Positions 57,832 to 64,000 of a DNA stretch of 64,000 nucleotides are shown here, piece after piece. Numbering within the stretch: the first letter of the stretch is position 1; every line of letters starts with the position of its first letter. Both the position numbers and the translations under genes were made by a program. The notes beneath the pieces are model-generated. The model saw nothing but the letters and a program-made list of their open reading frames with translations. It was not told the origin of the DNA and made no database searches. Source of the DNA: JANQRA01 sp035762545 (GTDB lineage Bacteria; Actinomycetota; Acidimicrobiia; Spongiisociales; ZC4RG35); NCBI GenBank assembly GCA_035762545.1, contig DASTOM010000024.1, positions 62,001 through 126,000 on the forward strand, given 5' to 3'.

Positions 57832-60651
57832 TCAGACGTAGGCGTCGAGAGGCGGGCAGGCACACACCAGGTTGCGATCTCCACCGACCCCGTCGACCCG
57901 ACCCACCGGGGGCCAGTACTTGTCGATCCGAAGGCTGTCGACGGGATAGGCCGCCAGCTCTCGCCCATAAGGATGCTCCCACGCGTCTGCGGTCACGTCC
58001 TCCGCCGTGTGTGGTGCGTTGACCAGTGGATTGTCGTCACGAGGCCAGTCACCCGCCCCGATCCTGTCCGCCTCGGCCCGGATGGCGATCATCGCGTCGC
58101 AGAACCGATCGATCTCCTCGAGGCTCTCCGACTCGGTCGGCTCGATCATCAGCGTGTTGGCGACGGGGAACGCAAGAGTCGGGGCGTGGAACCCGTAATC
58201 AGCGAGACGTTTGGCAATGTCCTCTGCAGTGACGCCACTGCTCTTGGTCACGGTGCGGACATCGACGATGCACTCATGGGCCACCCGGCCGTGGGAGCCG
58301 GTGTAGAGAACCGGGAAATGGGGGTCGAGACGTCTGGCGATGTAGTTGGCGGAGAGGATCGCGACCCTGGTCGCCTTCTTCAATCCGTCCGGTCCCATCA
58401 GCCGGATGTAGGCGTACGGGATCGGGAGAATCCCTGCCGAACCGAACGGAGCACCAGATATCGCACCGATGCCCGAGGCAGGCCCGGCCTCGTCGAGAAG
58501 AGGATGATTGGGAAGGAACGGAACGAGGTGCTCCTTGACCCCCACCGGACCGACACCCGGCCCACCCCCGCCGTGGGGGATCGTGAACGTCTTGTGCAGG
58601 TTCAGATGGCCTACGTCCGCCCCGAAATCGGCCGGGCGGGCGAGACCTACGAGAGCGTTGAGATTCGCTCCATCCACGTAGACCTGGCCACCGTGGTGAT
58701 GGACGATCTCGGTGACTTCCTTGATGCGCTCCTCGAACACGCCGTGAGTCGACGGGTAGGTCACCATCAACGCAGCGAGATCCGCTTCGTGCTCGGTGGC
58801 CTTGGCCTCGAGGTCGGCCACATCGATGTTGCCCGAAGCATCGGAGGCGACGACCACCACCCTCATCCCGGCCATCACTGCAGAGGCGGCATTGGTGCCG
58901 TGGGCCGACGCAGGGATGAGACAGACGTCCCGGTTCTCGTCTCCCTGCGACCGGTGATAGGCAGCGATCGCCAGTAGTCCGGCAAACTCACCCTGGGACC
59001 CGGCGTTGGGCTGGAGAGAGACCGCGGCGTAGCCCGTGATGCTGGCCAGATAGCTCTCGAGCTCGCCGATCAGCTCCAGGTATCCCCTCGCCTGATCCAC
59101 GGGGGCGTACGGATGGATCCCGGAGAAACCCGGCCAGGTGATCGGAATCATCTCGGTGGTGGCGTTCAGCTTCATCGTGCAAGAGCCGAGCGGGATCATC
59201 GTCCGGTCGAGGGCGAGATCCCGGTCGGCGAGTCGCCGCAGATAGCGGAGCATCTCGTGCTCCGACTGATAACGATGGAACACCGGGTGGGTCAGGTAGC
59301 CCGACCTTCTGGTTAGGCCCTCAGACAGGGCGCCGACGGCCTCGACCCTTGCCACGCCGATGACCTCGAGGAGACGCTCCACGAGTTCGTCATCGCTTCT
59401 CTCGTCGAGGGCGATACGAAAGCGGTCGGTGTCGACATGCCCCAGGTTGATGCCAGCGTCCCGTGCTGCCTCGACGATCTCGACCGCACGGCCCGGGGCA
59501 TTCACTGTGATGGTGTCGAACCAATGTGCGTTGTCGACGACGAAGCCCCCGGCCTGCAGCGAGGCGGCGAGGACAGAGACCAGGCGGTTGCATTCCTCCG
59601 CGATCGCACGCAGCCCTTCGGGACCATGCCACGACGCGTAGAAGGCCGCCATCACCGCGAGAAGCACCTGCGCGGTGCAGACGTTGGAGGTCGCCTTCTC
59701 GCGTCGGATGTGTTGCTCGCGTGTCTGAAGCGCGAGTCGATATGCCATGCGACCCGCTCGATCCTTGGACACGCCGACGAGTCGTCCCGGCAAAGCCCTG
59801 ACATGCTCCTCACGGGTGGCGATGAAACCCGCGTGCGGGCCGCCGTAACCGAGGGGAACGCCAAAACGCTGAGCCGACCCGACGGCGATGTCGGCTCCCC
59901 ACTCCCCCGGCGGTGTCAGCAGAGTCAGGGCGAGGAGGTCTGTCGCCACGACGACCAGTGCACCCGCCCCCGCGAACTTCGCTGTGATCGCCGAGAAATC
60001 CCGCACTGCCCCCGAAGACCCCGGATAGTGCAACAGGACACCGAAGGCCAGCGCCGGGTCGGAATCGTCTCCGAGCTCGCGAACCTCGACACCGACGGCA
60101 GCGGCCCGGGTCAGGATCACCGACTTGGTCGCCGGATGAGTGTCGGGATCCAGGTAGAAGACCGACCGGTCCCCCCTGAACAGCCGCCGCGCCATGGCCA
60201 TCGCCTCGGCTGCCGCCGTCGGCTCGTCCAGCAGCGAGGCATTGGCGATCTCGAGGCCGGTGAGGTCGGAGACCATCGTTTGGAAGTTGAGGAGAGCCTC
60301 GAGTCGGCCCTGGGAGATCTCGGGTTGGTAGGAGGTGTAAGCCGTGTACCAGGCCGGGTTCTCCAGGACGTTCCTCTGGATCACCGGAGGAACGATCGTG
60401 TCGTGGTACCCGAGTCCGATCAGCGACCGCACCAGCGAGTTCGCGCCGGCCAATTGGCGGAGTCGCTCGGTTACCTCCACCTCTGTCATGGCGGAGGGCA
60501 GCTGGAGATCCGTGTCGAGGATCGAAGCGGGGACGGTCTCTTCGATCAGGTCGTCGAGTGACGCCACGCCGACTGTGGCCAGCATCTTGTCGATGTCGGC
60601 AGAAGAGGGGCCGATGTGGCGGTCGGAGAATCGGTCGAATGGGCTCGGCAT
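57832..60651 (-). CDS. gcvP: Glycine dehydrogenase (decarboxylating), P-protein
   Basis: PLP subunit of the glycine cleavage system. The 939-residue single chain equals the fused alpha-beta form. Seen: FSDRHIGPS at the N-terminus, GYHDTIVPPVIQRNV, the glycine-rich region SQRFGVPLGYGGPHAGF, and the PLP lysine in HLNLHKTFTIPHGGGGPG (Lys687). The ATG at 60651 was chosen because the family begins PFDRFSDRHIG. The gcvT and gcvH genes are not in the window. Its 300-bp upstream region holds several hairpins and two direct repeats, suggesting leader-mediated control or termination of the antiporter transcript. Confidence 0.95.
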   Translation of the reverse strand: MPSPFDRFSDRHIGPSSADIDKMLATVGVASLDDLIEETVPASILDTDLQLPSAMTEVEVTERLRQLAGANSLVRSLIGLGYHDTIVPPVIQRNVLENPAWYTAYTSYQPEISQGRLEALLNFQTMVSDLTGLEIANASLLDEPTAAAEAMAMARRLFRGDRSVFYLDPDTHPATKSVILTRAAAVGVEVRELGDDSDPALAFGVLLHYPGSSGAVRDFSAITAKFAGAGALVVVATDLLALTLLTPPGEWGADIAVGSAQRFGVPLGYGGPHAGFIATREEHVRALPGRLVGVSKDRAGRMAYRLALQTREQHIRREKATSNVCTAQVLLAVMAAFYASWHGPEGLRAIAEECNRLVSVLAASLQAGGFVVDNAHWFDTITVNAPGRAVEIVEAARDAGINLGHVDTDRFRIALDERSDDELVERLLEVIGVARVEAVGALSEGLTRRSGYLTHPVFHRYQSEHEMLRYLRRLADRDLALDRTMIPLGSCTMKLNATTEMIPITWPGFSGIHPYAPVDQARGYLELIGELESYLASITGYAAVSLQPNAGSQGEFAGLLAIAAYHRSQGDENRDVCLIPASAHGTNAASAVMAGMRVVVVASDASGNIDVADLEAKATEHEADLAALMVTYPSTHGVFEERIKEVTEIVHHHGGQVYVDGANLNALVGLARPADFGADVGHLNLHKTFTIPHGGGGPGVGPVGVKEHLVPFLPNHPLLDEAGPASGIGAISGAPFGSAGILPIPYAYIRLMGPDGLKKATRVAILSANYIARRLDPHFPVLYTGSHGRVAHECIVDVRTVTKSSGVTAEDIAKRLADYGFHAPTLAFPVANTLMIEPTESESLEEIDRFCDAMIAIRAEADRIGAGDWPRDDNPLVNAPHTAEDVTADAWEHPYGRELAAYPVDSLRIDKYWPPVGRVDGVGGDRNLVCACPPLDAYV

Positions 60652-60720
60652 CGCAGTCCTCCGATCATAAGCACGATGTCTCATAGCCAGTGACCCATGC
60701 CAACCTCTCTGGGGTTCGGA

Positions 60721-60827
60721 CGGAGTAATCCGCTCCGGACGCCCCAACCCCAAAGGCCTGGAGTCGGCCGCGGGATTCCCCCAACTTCGCGGGTAGACCA
60801 CTCCAGGTACCTCCTTCCAGGAGGATC
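60721..60827 (-). promoter_or_regulatory. Structured leader region upstream of gcvP
   Basis: Several pairings cluster here: CGGAG/CTCCG (60721-60725 with 60733-60737), an outer stem CCTGGAGT/ACTCCAGG (60757-60764 with 60800-60807) enclosing CCGCG/CGCGG (60768-60772 with 60788-60792), and CCTCCT/AGGAGG (60810-60815 with 60819-60824). On the minus strand this lies about 70-175 nt before the gcvP start. I looked for the glycine riboswitch core and did not find it convincingly. Confidence 0.4.
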
Positions 60828-60859
60828 GAAGACCCCGGCATCCCCATGCCGGGGTCTTC
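60828..60859. terminator. 14-bp perfect hairpin
   Basis: GAAGACCCCGGCAT (60828-60841) and ATGCCGGGGTCTTC (60846-60859) form a perfect 14-bp stem with a CCCC loop (GGGG on the minus strand). It lies between the antiporter and gcvP, both on the minus strand. No U-tract follows on either strand, but the stem strength fits an actinobacterial terminator or the end of a regulatory leader. Confidence 0.6.
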
Positions 60860-60864
60860 ACAAT

Positions 60865-60904
60865 GATGATGAAAGGGGGACGACCCCCTCAAACCCCCGC
60901 GCCT
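60865..60904. repeat. 40-bp direct repeat, copy 1, with GGGGG-ACGA-CCCCC hairpin
   Basis: This unit matches copy 2 at 38 of 40 positions. It starts GATGATGAA, contains a 5-bp G/C hairpin with an ACGA loop (60875-60888) and ends CAAACCCCCGCGCCT. The copies are separated by 9 bp. Read on the minus strand, the hairpin is followed by TTTCATCATCATT, which could act as a weak terminator tail. Confidence 0.8.
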
Positions 60905-60913
60905 AAGACAAGA

Positions 60914-60953
60914 GATGATGAAGGGGGGACGACCCCCTCAAACCCCCGCACCT
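60914..60953. repeat. 40-bp direct repeat, copy 2, abutting the antiporter stop codon
   Basis: Second copy of the unit at 60865-60904 with two substitutions, one of which lengthens the G run to six. Its last base overlaps the antiporter stop codon (60953-60955). The placement immediately after a stop suggests a terminator-like intergenic repeat element that has been tandemly duplicated. Confidence 0.8.
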
Positions 60954-63178
60954 CAGTGGGTCGGTGTGTTGGGGGTGCCGCTCGGGGGGAGACTCACCAC
61001 CGCCACCGGCAGCTCGGACTGGGCGAGCATGTACGAGACCCGGTGCCCGTAGAAGGGCCGATTGGTGAGGGACCTGGTACTGGCACCAAGTACCAGTAGG
61101 TCGAAGGCGCCGGAGTTCCCGAATGCCACGATCTCCTCTTCGGCATTGGGCGACACTCTCACGCCCGTCTCCACCGAAACGCCGAGCCGGTCACCGAATG
61201 CAGCGGCGGCTCGCACCATCTCCTGGCCTGCCGCCAGGCTGTCCTGGACGGCAGCGTCCTCGAGAATCACCCCCTGGCCCTCCGGACGATTGACGACGTG
61301 GAGTGCGAATGTACGACCGTCTGCCGCTTTGGCCAGCGAATAGGCGAACTCCTCCGCGGCGCGGGTCGACCGGGATGCGGCGACCGGCACCAGTATCCGC
61401 CTCGGCAGACCTTCGCTCGCCTGCCGCCCTCGAGGCATCCGCACCACTATCGACGGAACCTCGATCAAGGCCAGAACCCTGTCGATGACGCTGCTGAACG
61501 TCCCCTCACCGGTCTCGGTGGCACCCAGGACCACGAGGTCATAGCCGAGGGAGCTCTCTTTTGCGATCGCCGATGCCGGATCGCGGGCGAGACGATGAAC
61601 CGTCCGTGCCGCGGGGAGCTCGGCAAGCACGTCGGATGGATCTCCGGGCTCGCCCTCGACACGCCGAGCCAATCGCCTGAACAGACCGGGCTTGGCGAGG
61701 TCGACCACCAGAACTGTGATCTCGGCATCGGGAAAGACGGCGTTGACCAGCTGTGCGGCGTAGAGACTGTTGTCCCCACCGCGGGTCGGTAAGAGGATGC
61801 GCCGCGATCGCAGGATCTCGCTCGACTCCCTGACTTCCTCCTGGTCCAATCGCTCAGCCTCCTCCTGGGGGATGTCCCAACCCCTGACGACGAGCTTGAG
61901 CAGTTGGGGCGCCACGATCGAGGTGACGATGGCAGCGAGGACCATCACGGTGTAACCGGTCTCGCTGACGACACCCAGGTTGAGACCGATTATGGCAACC
62001 ACCACACCCATGGCACCGAGAGCAGAGAGACCCGAGCCCAGTGCCAGGGCCTCCCTGCCCCGGACCCCGGCGAAGAATCCTCCGATCACCGTCCCGAGGA
62101 TCTTGGCGACGATGGCGACCACTATCAGCACCACCGTCCACATGATGACTTCGGTCGTGTCTAGGAGGCCCACGTCGACACGGAGACCGGAGAACGCGAA
62201 GAAGACCGGCGCCAGAAAGGCGGCCGTCACCGTCTCCAGGACCGATCGGACCTGGGGAAGCTGGTGACGAAGGCCGGCCACGAGGATCCCGACGATGTAC
62301 GCCCCCAGAATCGCCTCGATGTGGAGGGCCTGGGTGATGGCGCCGCCGATGAGCGCAGCGACGATCGTGATCGACAGGGCGGCAGTGACCGAGGACCCGC
62401 TGGCCATGACGTATCTGAACAGCCGATCGACCAACCAGCGGAAGACCGTGAAGGAGAGCAGGAGGAAGAGGAGCAGGCCACCGAAGGAGATACCGAGCCT
62501 GTCGGGCCGGAATCCATCGAGGGCGATCCCGGAGAGAGCGGCGAGGACCAGCCAACCGACGGCGTCCATGGTCATCCCGGCGGCCAGGGTCACCTGGCCG
62601 AAGTTGCGACGCAGGTACCCCATGTCCTGGAGGATCTTGGCCACGACCGGGAGCGCGGAGACCGAGAGGGCAAGGGCGAGGAAGCCGGCGAAGACGGCGC
62701 GCTCCACCCCCGATCCGTCGGGCCCCGGTCCGATGAACGACTCCGGGACCAGGAAGGCGAGGGACGCCGCCGCGGCCAGAGGTAGGAGGAGGGCGCCGGC
62801 CGAAACGGAGAGAGCGGCGTTACGGAACCTGGCGATGATCCCGAGATCGGTCTCGAACCCGATCACCACCAGGAGCATGATCACGCCTAGCCAGGAGATG
62901 CCGAAGACTACGGACGTCACGGTGGGCTCCCCGAACACCCAGTTGAATGTCTCCGGCGCCACCCGACCGAACAGGGTCGGTCCCAGGACGACACCGGCGA
63001 GGAGCTCACCGACGACGGCGGGCTGGCCGACACTCTTCATCAACCATCCGAAGATGCGGGCAACTCCGACGAGGAGAGCCAACTGCACGAGGAAGACGAG
63101 GACTTCGTGTTCGCTCAGCGGCGCTGCCGAGCCGCCCTCGGCAGCGAGAAAGAAGACCACGAGATCAAAACTAGCCAC
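60953..63178 (-). CDS. CPA2-family cation/proton antiporter with two C-terminal Usp domains
   Basis: A 741-residue protein. Residues about 20-405 form the membrane antiporter: QPAVVGELLAGVVLGPTLFG, LALSVSALPVVAKIL, and the ion-site region TLAAGMTMDAVGW, then the GLRHQLPQVRS and FFAFSGLRVDVG segments. Two universal-stress-protein-like domains follow (about 455-590 and 600-735). The second has GVRVSPNAEEEIVAF and LLVLGASTRSLTNRPFYGHR, a nucleotide-binding-like GxSxxG(x9)G(S/T) variant. This suggests gating by ATP, AMP or c-di-AMP. The GTG start is 3 bp from the ychF stop, so the two are co-transcribed. Confidence 0.9.
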   Translation of the reverse strand: MASFDLVVFFLAAEGGSAAPLSEHEVLVFLVQLALLVGVARIFGWLMKSVGQPAVVGELLAGVVLGPTLFGRVAPETFNWVFGEPTVTSVVFGISWLGVIMLLVVIGFETDLGIIARFRNAALSVSAGALLLPLAAAASLAFLVPESFIGPGPDGSGVERAVFAGFLALALSVSALPVVAKILQDMGYLRRNFGQVTLAAGMTMDAVGWLVLAALSGIALDGFRPDRLGISFGGLLLFLLLSFTVFRWLVDRLFRYVMASGSSVTAALSITIVAALIGGAITQALHIEAILGAYIVGILVAGLRHQLPQVRSVLETVTAAFLAPVFFAFSGLRVDVGLLDTTEVIMWTVVLIVVAIVAKILGTVIGGFFAGVRGREALALGSGLSALGAMGVVVAIIGLNLGVVSETGYTVMVLAAIVTSIVAPQLLKLVVRGWDIPQEEAERLDQEEVRESSEILRSRRILLPTRGGDNSLYAAQLVNAVFPDAEITVLVVDLAKPGLFRRLARRVEGEPGDPSDVLAELPAARTVHRLARDPASAIAKESSLGYDLVVLGATETGEGTFSSVIDRVLALIEVPSIVVRMPRGRQASEGLPRRILVPVAASRSTRAAEEFAYSLAKAADGRTFALHVVNRPEGQGVILEDAAVQDSLAAGQEMVRAAAAFGDRLGVSVETGVRVSPNAEEEIVAFGNSGAFDLLVLGASTRSLTNRPFYGHRVSYMLAQSELPVAVVSLPPSGTPNTPTH

Positions 63179-63181
63179 AGT

Positions 63182-64000
63182 TCAGACGTTGAACCGGAAC
63201 TCCACCACGTCTGACGGCTTCATGACGTAGGCCTTCCCTTCGGTTCGGACCAGCCCGGCCGAGCGTGCCGCCATCCAGGATCCGGCCTCCACGAGGCGCT
63301 CGTAGTCGACGACCTCCGCAGCGATGAAACCCCTCTGGAAGTCGGTGTGGATCACGCCAGCCGCCTCGGGCGCGGTTGCTCCGACCGGGATCGTCCAGGC
63401 GCGCGCCTCCTTCTCACCAGCCGTGAGATAGCTCTGCAGCCCCAGGGTCGTGTAGGCGGCGCGAATGACCGTGTCGAGCCCGGGTTCGGACTGTCCGACC
63501 GACTCGAGCAGCTCGCGCCGCTCCTCAGCCTCCAACTCGATCAGCTCCGCCTCGATCTGAGCGTCCAGGAAAAGGGCCTCGGCCGGGGCCACTATCTCAG
63601 CCAACCGGGCTCGGCGTTCGGCGTCGTTCAGACCCTTCTCGTCCATGTTGAAGACATAGATGACGGGTTTTGCCGTCAAGAGATGCAGGTCGGCAAACCG
63701 TGCAGCGTCCTTCATGAGCTCCGGATGGCGGCTTAGCATCCCTCCGGCAGCGACCACCTCCCGCACCCTCTCGAGGATGGCGACGGTCGGTTGCAGCGAC
63801 TTGTCGACCGTCGACTCCTTCCGGAGCTTGGGGAGCCGTCTGTCGATGGTGTCCATGTCGGCGATCGCCAGCTCGGCCTCGATCACCTCGATGTCCCGGG
63901 CCGGATCGAGAACGTCGTCCACATGGACGACGTTCGATGCCTCGAAGGCGCGGACCACATGGCAAATGGCGTCCGCCTCACGGATGTTCGCCAGGAACTT
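63182..64000 (-). CDS. ychF: GTP/ATP-binding protein YchF (Obg-like ATPase), N-terminus cut by window edge
   Basis: The C-terminal 272 residues of the universally conserved Obg-family ATPase YchF/OLA1, a ribosome-associated regulator. Seen from the edge: FLANIREADAICHVVRAFE, the coiled-coil region LADMDTIDRRLPKL, PVIYVFNMDE (the altered G4 motif NMDE, which gives ATP preference), GLQSYLTAGEKEARAWT, TDFQRGFIAAEVVDYE, and the C-terminal TGS domain GKAYVMKPSDVVEFRFNV. The reading frame is open to position 64000. Nucleotide motifs G1-G3 are outside the window. Confidence 0.95.
   Translation of the reverse strand, partial: KFLANIREADAICHVVRAFEASNVVHVDDVLDPARDIEVIEAELAIADMDTIDRRLPKLRKESTVDKSLQPTVAILERVREVVAAGGMLSRHPELMKDAARFADLHLLTAKPVIYVFNMDEKGLNDAERRARLAEIVAPAEALFLDAQIEAELIELEAEERRELLESVGQSEPGLDTVIRAAYTTLGLQSYLTAGEKEARAWTIPVGATAPEAAGVIHTDFQRGFIAAEVVDYERLVEAGSWMAARSAGLVRTEGKAYVMKPSDVVEFRFNV

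Noticed and set aside
60721..60827. Glycine riboswitch upstream of gcvP
   Set aside because: The region is structured and has a faint ACTCCAGGC resemblance, but the CCGAAGG-GCAA core and the paired aptamer layout are not present.
60865..60953. Two GGGGG-ACGA-CCCCC hairpins resembling a guanidine-II (mini-ykkC) riboswitch with paired ACGR loops
   Set aside because: The ACGA loops exist only on the plus strand, where no gene follows for kilobases. On the transcribed minus strand the loop is TCGT. The identical flanks also point to a duplicated repeat.
1..64000. tRNA, rRNA, CRISPR arrays, insertion sequences or prophage genes
   Set aside because: Intergenic gaps are short and none shows cloverleaf, spacer-repeat, transposase or phage signatures.

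Overview
The window is a gene-dense, high-GC chromosomal segment with GTG, TTG and apparently CTG start codons and very many 1-4 bp start/stop overlaps. The gene content points to an actinobacterium: paired AdnA/AdnB-type helicase-nucleases instead of RecBCD, a homodimeric AceE pyruvate dehydrogenase E1, a ThiF-JAMM sulfur-transfer pair, classical menaquinone genes, and many fatty-acid CoA ligase, dehydrogenase and racemase genes. An uncultured Acidimicrobiia-like lineage is my best guess, but no rRNA or ribosomal protein is present to test it. I see no tRNA, rRNA, CRISPR array, prophage or insertion sequence. The left edge cuts a glutamate dehydrogenase and the right edge cuts a YchF GTPase.

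Layout. 1-8.4 kb: gdh (partial), a possible 40-residue small ORF, the coupled adnA-adnB-plsY operon, and dtd. 8.4-16 kb: a PlsB-like acyltransferase, a small membrane protein, then a minus-strand operon of a B12-binding radical SAM protein with a CCAEP tail, an ABC ATPase that appears to start at CTG, and two ABC-2 permeases. 16-21.7 kb (plus strand): alpha/beta hydrolase, aceE, a rhodanese-ThiF fusion, a JAMM peptidase and a MOSC protein. 21.7-25.3 kb (minus): a compact four-gene, apparently copper-related operon: CoxG-like SRPBCC protein, blue-copper lipoprotein, beta-helix lipoprotein with a PLDc_N-like membrane end, and a Tat-exported two-domain multicopper oxidase. 25.4-34.4 kb: moaB/mogA-type gene, thioesterase, mug, nfuA-like gene, an ATP-grasp ligase, thiamin pyrophosphokinase, ATP-type PEP carboxykinase, a D-2-hydroxyacid dehydrogenase and an L,D-transpeptidase.

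34.4-44.3 kb (minus): a lipid-degradation cluster. It carries an alpha-methylacyl-CoA racemase, long-chain acyl-CoA synthetase, acyl-CoA dehydrogenase, D-specific SDR and hydratase-2, which together resemble peroxisomal (R)-specific beta-oxidation. Two family-5 solute-binding lipoproteins lie upstream. One of them appears circularly permuted: the segment that normally begins the mature protein sits at its C-terminus. 44.4-50.7 kb: AI-2E-type permease, acetoacetyl/propionyl-type CoA ligase, DJ-1/PfpI protein, SDR, murI and menF. 50.6-54.6 kb (minus): manC, a cytochrome c lipoprotein, menC and menD joined by 4-bp overlaps. 54.6-64 kb: an ABC exporter pair, a charged-helix protein with an HxH/CxxC tail, gcvP with a hairpin-rich leader and two 40-bp direct repeats, a CPA2 antiporter with two Usp domains, and ychF.

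The best candidates for undescribed biology are the permuted solute-binding protein, the copper-protein operon, the CCAEP-tail radical SAM/ABC operon, and two genes whose only plausible starts are CTG.
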